Notes: generated by a model not told the origin, from the letters alone. Shown: positions 33,129 through 44,790, counted from the stretch's first letter. The stretch: 64,000 nt of DNA from Macrotrachela quadricornifera (GCA_022393335.1 JAJEKB010020939.1:612327-676326), one strand, 5' to 3'. Program-made: numbers and translations.

Positions 33129-34187
33129 ATGTCGTTACAATCACATGAAATAATCGACCGAACTATTGGTATGGCATATGGTACAGCTGTTGGAGATGCC
33201 ATGGGTATTCCATTTGAAAATCTTACTCCAGAACAAATCACTAACATTCAGATGTCACTTGATAAAAATGAATCATTATTTGTCAATGCAGCTGGTCGCA
33301 ATCCATATATTCCTAAAGAATGGCCAACGGGTCGATGGGGTGATGCAACACAACTTTCTCTTGCTATTATGCATGCAATTGCAAAACATCTTTATGAAGG
33401 TGCCGAAAAGCTACCACTAATTAAAAGTATTGTCGATGAACATGTTAAAGAATGGTGGGATTGTACAGATGGTTGGGGTAATGGAACAAAAAGTGCAATT
33501 GAAAGAATTGCTCAAGAATCCTGTTCATATTATAATAGTGGTGGTTTATCAACTGGAAATGGTGTTATTATGAAATTGACACCACTCGCTTTCTTCTTTC
33601 ATGTTTGTAACCTCAATGTTGATGATGAATTAATTGAAATAATCTGTCGAATGACACATACAAGTCCAGTGACAATTGCTACTGCATTCATCTACGTTTA
33701 TCTATGTGTATTCATCTTCAAACATAATTTGCCATTATTTGACATAGAAAGAAGAGCTTTTCTCGATTATGTCTATCTACTTTCCATTAAATATGAATCT
33801 AAATATAATCTTACTAATGAAATAGATTTATTAAGTATTCGAATTCAACATTATTTGGAAAAACTGAATGAGATCAATGATGAACTCTTGTTAGATGTGA
33901 GTCATGGTGGAACGTTCTTCTGTGTCGATACATTATCAATGGTTGTTGGTCTTATCGCTGCGAAACAAGTAACATTTGAAACACTTGAAAAAGCAATAGA
34001 AATGGGTGGTGATACTAATATCGTTGCAGCAATGATTGGTGCACTTTTAGGAGCTACTCAAGGACAACAAGCCATCGATAATCGTCGTACTAGAATTGTC
34101 TTTCGATCTAATTATGTCCGGCAAATTGGAGAAGAATTCGGACAAGCTTTAGTCCAACATCTTAATCTTCCGACAATTATTTATTAA
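33129..34187 (+). CDS. ADP-ribosylglycohydrolase family protein (ARH/DraG-like)
   Basis: Intronless, 352 residues, close to the family's usual length. ARH/DraG proteins remove ADP-ribose from proteins using two Mg ions. Family landmarks: G-T-A-V-G-D-A-M-G-I-P-F-E (18-30), G-R-W-G-D-A-T-Q-L-S-L (68-78), T-G-N-G-V-I-M-K-L-T-P-L (142-153), H-T-S-P (177-180) and G-G-D-T-N-I-V-A-A (293-301). Two differ at metal ligands: the usual T-D-D-T is G71-D-A-T74 (second Asp lost), and the usual G-G-D-T-D-T is D295-T-N297-I (second Asp to Asn, Thr to Ile). One Asp of each pair remains, so binding may survive while hydrolysis is weakened, or chemistry may differ. It starts at the first ATG after a stop. Its divergent neighbour is ART-TPR 2. 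Confidence 0.85.
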   Translation: MSLQSHEIIDRTIGMAYGTAVGDAMGIPFENLTPEQITNIQMSLDKNESLFVNAAGRNPYIPKEWPTGRWGDATQLSLAIMHAIAKHLYEGAEKLPLIKSIVDEHVKEWWDCTDGWGNGTKSAIERIAQESCSYYNSGGLSTGNGVIMKLTPLAFFFHVCNLNVDDELIEIICRMTHTSPVTIATAFIYVYLCVFIFKHNLPLFDIERRAFLDYVYLLSIKYESKYNLTNEIDLLSIRIQHYLEKLNEINDELLLDVSHGGTFFCVDTLSMVVGLIAAKQVTFETLEKAIEMGGDTNIVAAMIGALLGATQGQQAIDNRRTRIVFRSNYVRQIGEEFGQALVQHLNLPTIIY

Positions 34188-34404
34188 TTCTATGAGATAA
34201 TACCACAAGCAATTTCTCTAACCTGATATCTTTCATACAATTCATGAATACTAAAACATTCAGCTTAACTGATTTATCGTATTACAATACTTTATTACAT
34301 TCATTTGTAAATAATACAAAAAAAAGTGTATTGATAGACAATATTCCTGTTTATTAAAATAGTACAGATAACCAAGATAAAATTATACGTTTAACAAATA
34401 GTTC

Positions 34405-36679
34405 TTACCGCCATAAATATATTTTTTGATTAATAAGTTTTAGAGTATAATCACGAAGAAGTTTTTCCGTATCAATCATAGTTTTCAATGTTTGTAGGAA
34501 ATCTCTACGTTGCTTTGAGATACATAATAAAGATAAATAACAAGTGTTATTATTAGATTTTGATAATAGAAATCGTGCTATTGATTCCAAAGCTTCTTTA
34601 TTTAAATTAATTGTAAGACATTCTAATCGAGGAAAAAGAGCAGTAAGTAATTGAATTTTTTCTAATGTAATTTCTTTGCTAATTGTCATATTTGTCATAA
34701 TATTTGTATCCGATACAATTCGAAATATTTCGCTCTGTTCAATTGAATAAGATTCTGTTCCATAAAGTAATATAGAATCAAGTTTTAATGTATGAACATT
34801 AGGTGTAGATTGTAAGAGTTCAATTATTTGTTCAAAAGGAAAACGATGACAATCAATGATTAGTGTAGATAATTGTTTCATTGGAATAATTTGATTAAGA
34901 TTAATTGTATCTAAGCCACGAGATATATTAAAATTTTCGCAAAGAGTAAGTTTAGTAGCATTTGGAAAATCACCTACAAATTGATTCATTGTATTTGTAC
35001 TTTGAAGATAAACATGATGCATCGGATCTTCTGGAATTTTAAAATTATGTGACCAAATAGTTTTTTCTCTTTCTTCATATAATGTATAACATTTTCTCCT
35101 GAAAAATATTTAGAAAAAAATATAAATATATTTTATTAGCAATCGATTATATTAATCGATCAGTATAAAACTGTTTGTTTTTAGCACTTTTTTAACAAGC
35201 TAAAAAATGCAGGTGATGTCTGTTTCCATTTTTTGGTACTGACCCGAATCGAATCGAAACTAAGGTTAGATTGAAAAATGACGGACGAAACTGTGCCTAT
35301 TTCTGAGTAACACTCACATTCTAAAATTTGTCTCTATTTATTCTATGATTCTTTAATATATTTTAATTTATTTTCTATTGCTAAAGTTTATTTTTTACCT
35401 ATATGGATTTGTTGAATAGAAAACAGCGGCATTAGTTCGTGTTGTTATATAATATTGATATTCAAAGAACCATTGTCGTGTCGTCCAAAATGATGAATTG
35501 AACTTATTTACATGTGCTTCGTACACTGCTCGATCATTATTATAATGATATACATGATGTTGATGTTGAAAATCAAAGATACGTAAGTTTAACATATAAG
35601 TAGAAATCAATTGTTCCCATCGATCAGCATTTAAATATTCTATATTAGAAATGGAAAAACGAGTACAACATACAGCAATACGTAAAATTTGAACTTGATG
35701 AAAAAAATCTTTAATTATTTGTTCAAAGTCATTATATCTGACTAAATATAATTTAAGAGAAATATTTGTTAAATAATTTAAAGATATTGAACTTGTTCGT
35801 ATTTGATCATATCCATATCCATCTAAATAACCAATTGATAAATGATGTAATTGTGGAACATATGATAATAAACTATCAAGTTGTTCAATTAAAACTTTAT
35901 TATTTATGACAAGATGTTTTATAGGACTAAATTCATTTATAGGAATCGATAATGGTATTAAACGTCCTGATGTTTCGAATAACATTTGACAATATTTCAA
36001 TGTAGGTAAATGAAATATTTTATAATAGATATCATTTTGATTTTTAATATTATCAATCGATGTGATAGTTAATGAAGATAAAATAGGTAAAGAAGATAAA
36101 TGATTGAGTATGTCTTCGATATAATTTGATTCAATATTATTTAAAATAATTGTTTCAAGTCGAATTAAATTTTTCATCATAGGAAATAATAATAAACTCA
36201 TATCAGCAGTAAATGGATTTGATAAACGAAATGATTCAATTCGATAAGCATAAGGTATAATAATATCTGTTGAATAATGTTGAAATATAGATTTCGATAT
36301 TGATGATATATTAATTTGAATTGGAAAATTTGAATTAAGAAAAAGATTTTGAAATCTTTGATTGAGATTGTAAAAAGCTTGATATGCGTGATGAAAATCG
36401 AGAAATTCAAATAATTCATAGATCAATTCATTTGAAAGATCTTCAAAAATAGTAACTGACTTGTCTGTTAAACTAAAAATAGAAGATATAGATATTTAAA
36501 AAAAATTTTTTTTCACACTAACCAGTTCGTTTCTATTGTTCTTACTGAAAGAAAAAAATAAAATATATAATTACAAAAACAAAAAATTAAATGTAACTTT
36601 TACTATTATTGCTTTTTCTCCTTTTATTATCATCATAATCCTGTATAATATTGCTCCGTGATCGTTTAGTTTGCTCCAT
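34405..36679 (-). CDS. F-box/LRR-like protein 2 (four exons, one microexon)
   Basis: Exons 36679-36604, 36544-36523 (22 nt), 36472-35399 and 35098-34405 join in frame to 621 residues; introns are 59, 50 and 300 bp, GT-AG. The start at 36679 is chosen because its frame (phase 1 donor, phase 2 after the microexon) runs straight into the F-box exon. The N-terminus is basic (K-R-S-R-S, D-N-K-R-R-K), possibly a nuclear signal. The F-box is at about 42-80 (F-E-D-L-S-N-E-L-I-Y-E-L-F-E-F-L). The remainder is rich in Leu/Ile with L-x-x-L-x-I patterns, a degenerate LRR-like solenoid. Likely an SCF substrate receptor; target unknown. It converges on the ARH gene with only 217 bp between their stops. Confidence 0.78.
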
Positions 36680-37752
36680 ATAGAATACAATTTAATAAAT
36701 TGTAATATACATCAAAACATCATATTTTATTTGTAGTTGTGAAAGAAAACTGCACGTGCATTCCGCATATGACATCATTTTTTTCAACATCAACATACAG
36801 AACATATAAAAAAAACGAGAAAACTGATGAATAATATGCAATTGAAGAAATATGACTCGTATGAATAATTTTGAATGAAGATTATAAAAATGAATCATAT
36901 GAATTTTCGTTCTTTTTTTATTTTTATGTAAAAAAATAAATTCATAAATTAAAAAAAATTGTACAAAATGAACGATTTATTATACGAATGAGCGTAGTCA
37001 AAAACTAAATATTGATACAAATAAATGTCCGTTTCCATGGCAATTGTATATTAGTCTTAGTGAAAGAAGAGATCAAATCGGACTTCTTAATACTACAACT
37101 ACACTTTTTTTTAGATATGATCTTCTTTTCATATCATTAATATATTTTATTTCATTGATCACTATTTTAAAACTTAGTTAAATTTCGAATGTTTTTTTAT
37201 CGATTGTTTAATTATAATTCAAAATAATATTGGATTTTAATCATTTTTAAAATCAAATTTTACAGTAGTGTTTAACATGAAAGTTGAATTTAATTATTGA
37301 ATAGTCGACATTCAAGTGTTCATTTATTTGTGTCTTGTGTGTTTTGCTGTCGCCCTCAATTCTTTTTTCTTAAGAAATAAATCTAACGAGTTTAACATGC
37401 CCCGTTAAATGAATAGAAGAAAAATATAAATTTTTCTTCTAACAGTCTCGGACGATATTTTTGCCTATAATAATTGTAGGATGGAAAAGAGAAAAATAAT
37501 GTAGCAAACTAGAGAAAGAAAAAATAAAAAAGTGTTGTTGTTCTCAGATGAGTATGAAAGGCTTTTTTCTTTTCTTTTTGGTAGGCAACGTATTACAAGA
37601 ACGATGAAATATTATGATGAAAATATTTTGTAGCTTATTAACTTTATTTATAGATAATAGCATTTCTTGAGAACAAACTTTAAAGATCAGACTGAGACAC
37701 TTGAAACTAATAGAAGCATTAGTATCAATCTGTGATTAGATCAACTTTCGCG
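36680..37752. other. divergent intergenic region, no gene recognised
   Basis: AT-rich DNA between the minus-strand F-box gene and the plus-strand HEPN-MYND gene; expected to hold both promoters. No repeat or reading frame of note. Confidence 0.4.
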
Positions 37753-40700
37753 ATGACCCATATACCAACTAACGTTCGTAATTATTTCAAATTACAACTC
37801 CTATTAGCACGTTCGCATGATAGACTTCGCCAGTTGTTCAAAACTCGTTTTCCTTTATTTAATAACGGTAACGTATGGAATGATTCACCAACATGTGGAC
37901 ATAATTATCTAACGAATGTTATCACAAAAAATAAAATTAGTTTAACACCAATGCAGAAGACGTTGATTTCCAATGGAGATTCAAATGAATGGGATATAAC
38001 GATATTAACTGTTCTTCTGCTATGTATTAATCGTCCGAAAACGCTAAACAATACTCAACTACAACAACTTGATAGCGAAGATCAGCTTTTAACACAATTA
38101 CGAAATATTCGAAATACGTTAGCTCATTTTGGATCAATATCTATAACTGACGATAAATTTAATCAGCTCTGGACTGAATTATCAAGCATTCTAGTTGCAT
38201 TTGGAGATGTTGATAGTGAACTAGATAAATTAAAGGATGATAGTGTGTTTGAATTGAATAATCAATCTATCAATGAAGAAAATGTGAAGGAAGCATCAGA
38301 TTTCAACTCATTAGGTACACAAGCTCATAAAGATGGAAAATTTTCTGATGCTATTAAATTATTTAAACAAGTAATCAGTTTAGCAGGTGTTTCAGCTCAT
38401 GATCGTGCCATCTTTTATTCAAATATATCTTCTAGTCGGCTAGCACTATATGAACTACAATCAAGTTGTTCAGACAAGTCAAACATCGAGGAACCGATAG
38501 ATCAACGATATAGTGCACTGCGAGATGCTAAACAAGCTCGAAATCTACGGCAAACATGGTGGAAAGGACATTTTCGTGTTGGTAAAGTATATGCCGCATT
38601 GAATGAACATGAAAAAGCTATTCGTTCATTTGAACGTGCATTAGCTCTTGCCCCTACAAACAATGAGATACAAAAAGCATTAGACGAAAGTCGACAAATA
38701 CACGGTCAGCAACTGCGGTATGAACATCTCGATCCAAGGTTACAACCAAGAACATTGCCTGAACATTTAAATGAACTAAAGCAAAAATTTGGTTTAGATC
38801 CACAACATGTACGATTAGGTCATAATTTACTTGAAGAAAGTGATCCGTCCGGATCTGATGTGGTTAAAGGACATAAATACGAACATGGAGATATTGATAT
38901 TAAACAAGATTATGAACAAGCTGCTAAGTATTTTGCTAAAGCAGCAAGGCAGGGTAATGCTGAAGGAATATATAATTTAGCTCGATTAACTGATCATGGT
39001 TTGGGTGTGAAAAAAGATCATGACGAAGCTCTCAAACTATTTGAACAAGCAGCTGCACAACCGCCACAACATCCTTTACTTAATGGCAGACTAAATGTTG
39101 GTGTAGCTGAAGCTGAACACGCTTTGGGACTTAGATACTTTGAAGGCGTTGGTGTTCACAAGGATCTACCAACTGCTGCTTATTGGTATCAACGTGCTGT
39201 AGATCATGGTTGTACTGAATCAGCCAACAATTTGGCGATAATGTATCAAGACGGTATTGGTGTTGATCAAAATCTTGACAAGGCCGAACAATTATTCGAG
39301 CTCGCATGTAGAGGAGGTGATCCAAATGCGATGTTGTCTTTAGCCAACTTCTTGTTACATAAAAGAAATTTTGAAATGGCAAAAATTTGGTTTAATCGAG
39401 CCTGTGAATCCGGTAATATTCATGCGCAAACACGCCGTGATATATTTGAGAAAACCATACAGGAAAAGCAACAATTAATAGATCACTGTCCGCCAAATAT
39501 TTTACAAATGATTAACGTGACGACAAACGTCTTTGACTCATTAAAGACAAATAAGACTGTATCTACACTATCTAATCGTTCATTTATTAATGATTATAAT
39601 GTATTAAAGGAGCATTCTGGTCATGGTTCAATAACAGCAAAAAAGCTTTGTAATGCTATGGAGCATTTTGAACAAGCGTTAAGCATACTTATACAGGCTG
39701 AAATTTTAACTGAAGAACAAGAAGATATATTTGTTCATGAATTATCACAATGTTATCGTATTGAACATATTGTCGCTCAAATTACCAGTATGGAAATCCA
39801 TAAGAAAATTCTTCAAATTGTTAAACAAGTACTTCATCGTTCTAGTACAGAATCAAATGCTGTCGCTTCACAACTCGATGAAGATGCTCGAACATGTTAC
39901 GCTGTTTTACATATGGATTCATCTGAGTTAGTATCTCAATTTCTTGAGCAATGTAAACAAAAGTATCCAAAATCAATCTATTTCTACGAATTAAGTTCAG
40001 CAGTGTACTGTTTTCAATGTCAATATGAAGCTGCTTTGTATGATGCTAATACCGGTCTAGAAATAGATCCAAATTATTATGAATTGTTGTATCATAAAGC
40101 TGTTGCATTGCGTCTGCTAGGTATTAATCTAGATGAAACAATTGAAGCATATCAAGCATTTTTAACAATTGCTCCCAAGGACCATCGCAAAGTGCCTGAA
40201 TCATATTATGCAATGGGTAATTGTTTTTTTCAACGAGATAGTAATGAAGATATCGTCAAAAAAATTTATCAACAAGGTGAAGAAGCAGAAAAACTACAAT
40301 TACCATGTTTTCTACCTTATCAATCAAACAGTAAAATGCTTCTTAGACACATGTTTGATATAAAATTTTTACTAAACACTGAGCAAGTTCCTCTGATTGA
40401 CCGTAGACTACGGCTTAAGAATCCGCATCGAATTGAAATTATTAAACAACATCGTGAATGGGAAGCTAAATTCTCCAAAGTTAAAAACAATCTAAATTAT
40501 CTTGTCAAATCACACACTCATATACCTAGAGTTAAACAGCAAACAGTCAAATCATTAATTGGTTTAAAAACAGTTTCATTGAGAGAAATGGACCCAAGAA
40601 AGGATCATGTTTACAACGAATGTGTTCTGTCTGTAACAATTATCGAAGAAGCTTCTTTATGGACTCCATCAATTCATCTTGTGATTGAAGATGAACATTT

Positions 40701-41034
40701 AGATTGTGAGCGAATGTTTATTTATGGCTTTTCTGAGGCACAAGGTGAATATTTAATTAATGAAGAGTTTACACTTGGAAGTAAAATGAATATTATAAAT
40801 CCATATTTACGATTAGGTGCAAATGATATGAAATCCTCGATTCGTGTTGATGATTTTTTATCAATTGTAATGCAAAATAAATCCGAACGATTATTGAATA
40901 TGTGTCGGTGTTGTGGAGAGCCAAATGCATTACATGTTTGTGGCAAATGTAAACAAGCACGTTATTGTACAAAAGAGTGTCAAACAATAGATTGGCAATT
41001 ATATAAACATAAGCTTATATGTAAAAAACAATGA
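37753..41034 (+). CDS. HEPN-TPR-Sel1-MYND multidomain protein
   Basis: Intronless, 1093 residues from the ATG at 37753; the open frame extends a few codons further upstream but without an ATG. Residues about 10-155 resemble the HEPN domain of DZIP3-type proteins and contain R120-N-T-L-A-H125, the Rx4H signature of HEPN RNases. Residues about 186-320 are TPRs; 376-565 hold Sel1-like repeats (A-A-K-Y-F-x-K-A-A, Y-x-x-G-x-G-V); 736-830 hold more TPRs. The C-terminus is a MYND zinc finger: C1051-x2-C-x8-C-x2-C-x5-C-x3-C-x9-H-x3-C1090. MYND fingers bind Pro-rich peptides; TPR and Sel1 repeats are scaffolds. Probably cytosolic. The arrangement suggests a sensor or scaffold with a possible RNase head, but activity is unproven. 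Confidence 0.8.
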   Translation: MTHIPTNVRNYFKLQLLLARSHDRLRQLFKTRFPLFNNGNVWNDSPTCGHNYLTNVITKNKISLTPMQKTLISNGDSNEWDITILTVLLLCINRPKTLNNTQLQQLDSEDQLLTQLRNIRNTLAHFGSISITDDKFNQLWTELSSILVAFGDVDSELDKLKDDSVFELNNQSINEENVKEASDFNSLGTQAHKDGKFSDAIKLFKQVISLAGVSAHDRAIFYSNISSSRLALYELQSSCSDKSNIEEPIDQRYSALRDAKQARNLRQTWWKGHFRVGKVYAALNEHEKAIRSFERALALAPTNNEIQKALDESRQIHGQQLRYEHLDPRLQPRTLPEHLNELKQKFGLDPQHVRLGHNLLEESDPSGSDVVKGHKYEHGDIDIKQDYEQAAKYFAKAARQGNAEGIYNLARLTDHGLGVKKDHDEALKLFEQAAAQPPQHPLLNGRLNVGVAEAEHALGLRYFEGVGVHKDLPTAAYWYQRAVDHGCTESANNLAIMYQDGIGVDQNLDKAEQLFELACRGGDPNAMLSLANFLLHKRNFEMAKIWFNRACESGNIHAQTRRDIFEKTIQEKQQLIDHCPPNILQMINVTTNVFDSLKTNKTVSTLSNRSFINDYNVLKEHSGHGSITAKKLCNAMEHFEQALSILIQAEILTEEQEDIFVHELSQCYRIEHIVAQITSMEIHKKILQIVKQVLHRSSTESNAVASQLDEDARTCYAVLHMDSSELVSQFLEQCKQKYPKSIYFYELSSAVYCFQCQYEAALYDANTGLEIDPNYYELLYHKAVALRLLGINLDETIEAYQAFLTIAPKDHRKVPESYYAMGNCFFQRDSNEDIVKKIYQQGEEAEKLQLPCFLPYQSNSKMLLRHMFDIKFLLNTEQVPLIDRRLRLKNPHRIEIIKQHREWEAKFSKVKNNLNYLVKSHTHIPRVKQQTVKSLIGLKTVSLREMDPRKDHVYNECVLSVTIIEEASLWTPSIHLVIEDEHLDCERMFIYGFSEAQGEYLINEEFTLGSKMNIINPYLRLGANDMKSSIRVDDFLSIVMQNKSERLLNMCRCCGEPNALHVCGKCKQARYCTKECQTIDWQLYKHKLICKKQ

Positions 41035-41078
41035 ATTTATATCAATTTGATGTAATATTATAGAAAAGAATACTAAAT

Positions 41079-41084
41079 AATAAA
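41079..41084 (+). terminator. polyadenylation signal of the HEPN-MYND gene
   Basis: AATAAA 45 bp after the stop at 41034, inside an A-rich stretch. Confidence 0.5.
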
Positions 41085-41612
41085 CAAAAATTTCGTTGAT
41101 ATCTAGTATTTGAAGATTCACATTCATATTTAGAAGCAATTTAATTGTTGTATATTTGAATGAAACTGTTTTGATTTATTGTCATTATAGTTTATATTCT
41201 GATCTATCATTGTTAATTATGAAAAGATTAGTGTATCTGAGAACATGAACAACATAAAAGTACATATCTTCTAGAGAATGTGTTATTAGATAATGAAAAT
41301 GATTTCTATGAAATGTTCATTTAAGTTTTATACGTTATCAGAGATGGTTAGTCATCCTTTTTTAATGATTACAATCCATTATACAACAATATTCATCGAA
41401 CGAATATATTCATTAAATTGATAATTAACAATGCAAAGAAAATTCCTGTGCAACAGATTATTCCATTTTTAACAAAAAGAAAAATTTATTTAAAAATATA
41501 TGTTATTAGTTTTTTCTACATTTGAATGAATGAACAAATATTTTCGGAAACCTTCTAAATGTTAAATTCATTAAATTTCGTTCTTCTTCTTAATAAAATA
41601 TGACAGTTGTCA
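41085..41612. other. intergenic region, no gene recognised
   Basis: AT-rich; nothing recognisable. Confidence 0.4.
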
Positions 41613-41616
41613 TTAA

Positions 41617-41852
41617 CCCTTTGAGACGAAGTCTGTATCTATACGGTTTGAAAATTTTAACAGAAATAAAAGTATATGAATTTATTAAATTAGATCCTTT
41701 GAATATTTCTTTCTTTTCCTATCTAAGATTTCTCTATTTGTGTTTTAGAAGCAAGAATAAGGATGATAATTATGATAGTTAATAATTTTCACAGTATAAC
41801 TAATCAAGACATCATACGTTTATTTTTTTTTTAAAAGTCCGCCTTCAAAGGG
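41617..41852. mobile_element. piggyBac-like MITE, copy 2 (TTAA target site)
   Basis: 236 bp between TTAA at 41613-41616 and 41853-41856. Ends CCCTTTGAGACG and (reverse complement) CCCTTTGAAGGC share CCCTTTGA. The left end, followed by gtctgtatctatacgg and then ttttaacag, lines up with the reverse-complemented right end of the element at 13853-14095 (CCCTTTGAG, gtcctatatatagg, cttaacag). Size and structure therefore mark one family. Confidence 0.75.
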
Positions 41853-41856
41853 TTAA

Positions 41857-43974
41857 TAAGCGCGAGTTAATATTATGTATAAATTGTCATTGATAAATCC
41901 AACTGCTCGTTTAGTTCTATAATTAATTTTACAGTTTTATTTTACATTAATTACTATTTTTGTAGTAAATCCTTTTAATGTCAACGATAATAAAAGAACA
42001 GAAAATAAATAAATTCCCATGAAAAAGCTTATCAGCACAACTTCTTTGCAGTTAAAATATGGAGCTGACATATTTATATGAGATAGAATTTATTTTACTG
42101 TAAACTTTTATAGATACACCTTTGCAACGAAGCTTTTATTCTATCGATTCGAAAATAATAGATCAGAACACGTTTACATGTTATAACCGCGTTTAGATAC
42201 GTTCAGAGAGTTTTTTGTTCGCGTTCACACGCGACTTATCTTTGAGTCACGTCTGGGCGCGTGCGCATCTTACGTTTCCAACGTGTTTATATACTCGCAG
42301 AACTATTGCACACAGAATGTGTGTGAAAATACTTTTCAAATAAGAATTTAAACGCATCTGTACGCATTTCGTTTTACTAACGCTAACAAACGATTTCAAT
42401 TTTCCAGATGCGCTTGAGAGACGCAGTGATAGACGTTTCTACACGCGTTTCTGGGCTGCTTCGACAACAAGCTCATCAGAGTGCCAAAATTTGCAACAAA
42501 AATGCGTATAGATAAGTCAAAAGTGCGTTTCGTGGTTACAGGCGGAGTTATGTTATATATGAAAATGTTTTTTCTGCTAACGAAGAAACATTCCCAACTG
42601 TTCAACCGCTTTTGGACTGGGATACAGCATATTTTGTAGAGCTTGATGAGTTACATCTACTATAAAGAAGTTCCTATTCCTAGTCTGTTTCTGAGTAAAT
42701 GATATATTTTTAGTTTTATAGTTGAATAGTACCAAAGCTCTGAACCGTGTTGTACAAAAAGAAAAAAAGATCTGTGATTCTGATGAAACTTTCACTGCTT
42801 ATACAACTTCTAATTCTGAACATTTGGATAGAAACAAATTTTAAAACTCTTTTGTTTTGATGGGTATATACTTAAACTACTATAAGGAATAAAGATTCGA
42901 AAATTCTGAAAAAGAAATTTAGAATTTTTTGATTTATTAACGTTTGATCTTTTCGGAAACAAACTCAAGATACAAACTTTTCCTATAGTATATGTAACTC
43001 ATCAAGCTCAACAAGATATATTTTTATGAATCAAGTTTTTATTTTGATGTAATTAAATAATTCTATGACATATTTGAGACTTCAGTGAAATACAAACTCA
43101 TTTAAGAATTGATTAACGGTACGAAGACCTAACAATAATATCTAAGTCTTTGTCGTTCTTGAAATTACTCAAATCTATCGATGACCAAAACATATTGTAT
43201 TAGTTTCAATAACTACAAATGACGATATATACATTTTTATTGTTTTTAAAATGACCAAATTCTATTGATAAAGTTTCATAAATGATATATCATCATTAAA
43301 ACTTTGCATCATAAATTTTTTTGGAATTAAAATTTAAGGCAAGTGAATATATATGTATACTGCTCTGAAAATTTTTCAATTCCAATAATATTGCATATTT
43401 TATAAGATGGAAGAATATTTACAAGAAAGATCTTCACATTATTCATATCATTATTGATAACAACAATGTCAAGTTCCATCGTCATTAAATTCGAATAAAG
43501 TTTATATAGTATCAAATATATAGTCGTGCATGTAAGATTATTTAAGTTTGAATTTATTGATTGAATCATAAATAGACAGGTCAAATTGAGAAAAGAAAAT
43601 AAAATATTTGCAATAATGTATTAATAAGGATATTTTCAACAAAAGCTTATAAATATATTGAATATCAAAATTAAAAGAAATTGATTGAAAGAAGGAGAAT
43701 ATTAAAAAAGATTTGTATATATAACGAATATAAAAGAGATGACACTTGTATATATAAAACAAATGATAGAATTTTGAAAGAATTAAAAAGACCAATGTAT
43801 AAAATATTCTCATTTATTCTTTTAAAAAAAATAAATAATTAAAAAGTGATAAGTTAATTTTTTAACACATTGTTATATTCAAGAATCAAATTTAATATGA
43901 AATGAAGAAACTATTTGAAGAAAAAAAGAACTAGAACATATTTATTTTTCTTGATATAGCAAAATAAACAGAGT
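41857..43974. other. intergenic region, no gene recognised
   Basis: AT-rich. At about 42180-42540 there is an unusual cluster of CG-containing words (acgcgttt, gcgcgtgcgcat, cgcgtttc) that contrasts with CG-poor flanks; it may be a degraded repeat. No supported gene. Confidence 0.4.
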
Positions 43975-44146
43975 TGATGGGGAATTATATTTTGCGGCAA
44001 ATTCAATTTTTTCAGTAAATTTCAGTGAAAATAAAATCAAAGTCTATGCATAAGACAATCAAAAACATATACGATCTAACAAGCTTGTGACGAAATTCTC
44101 TTCGTTTGTAGGTGACTACTATAAAAAATGTTTCTAAAGCCATACA

Positions 44147-44283
44147 GTGGTCTAGCGGTCTTGCGGTCTTTGCGGTCTATGCGGTCTTGTGGTCTATGTG
44201 GTCTTGCGGTCTTGCGATCTTGCGGTCTTGTGGTCTATGTGGTCTTGCGGTCTTGCGATCTTGCGGTCTTGCGGTCTAGAGCA
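44147..44283 (+). repeat. CTTGCGGT / CTATGCGGT short tandem array
   Basis: About 15 units of 8 or 9 bp: cttgcggt, ctttgcggt, ctatgcggt, cttgtggt, ctatgtggt, cttgcgat in alternation. The inverted counterpart is at 44717-44790. Confidence 0.85.
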
Positions 44284-44716
44284 GTCTATTCGATATTGCG
44301 AACGAGAGTATCAGCGATGCGTAATTCTAATATTCTGCTAGTTTTCAATTCAAAGTTAGCAAAATCGACATGGAAATTATTCTGTCTGTAGAGTTGAGAG
44401 TTCAAAAAAAGTAATTAGTCCTAGAACTACCGTCCTTTTTTACTATACATGTAATACTTGACGCTTGAATTCGACTATCCAACTATTCAAGTATTGACTT
44501 ATTAAACTACTCAGTTTTTCCACAATTCTCCAAATACAGTGAACCTTCTCCCGCTCTGTCGCACCCTATCGCAGGCACTCCTCTCTCTCGCTCCGTCGCA
44601 CCCACACCCAAGTGCTCGCCTCTCGCGCTCCGTGGCACGCTCAACCAGGCGCTCGCCTCTCGCGCTCTCATACTTGAATAGTTGAATTCAAGTTTAAAGT
44701 ATTACATGTATGCATA

Positions 44717-44790
44717 GACCGCAAAGACCGCAAGACCGCGTAGATCGCGTAGACCGCATAGATCGCAAGACTGTACTAGACCACGCTAAA
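44717..44790 (-). repeat. inverted counterpart of the CTTGCGGT array
   Basis: agaccgcaa / agaccgcgt / agatcgcgt units: reverse complement of the 44147-44283 array, about half as long. Confidence 0.75.

Noticed and set aside
42577..42795. Possible small gene on either strand near 42.4-42.8 kb
   Set aside because: One plus-strand frame looks mildly coding-like but is short, has no start context and no family resemblance.
44147..44290. CRISPR-like array
   Set aside because: Units are 8-9 bp with no spacers, in a eukaryotic context; it is part of a foldback element.
44128..44391. 87-codon frame rich in Leu/Arg/Ser
   Set aside because: Produced by the CTTGCGGT tandem array.
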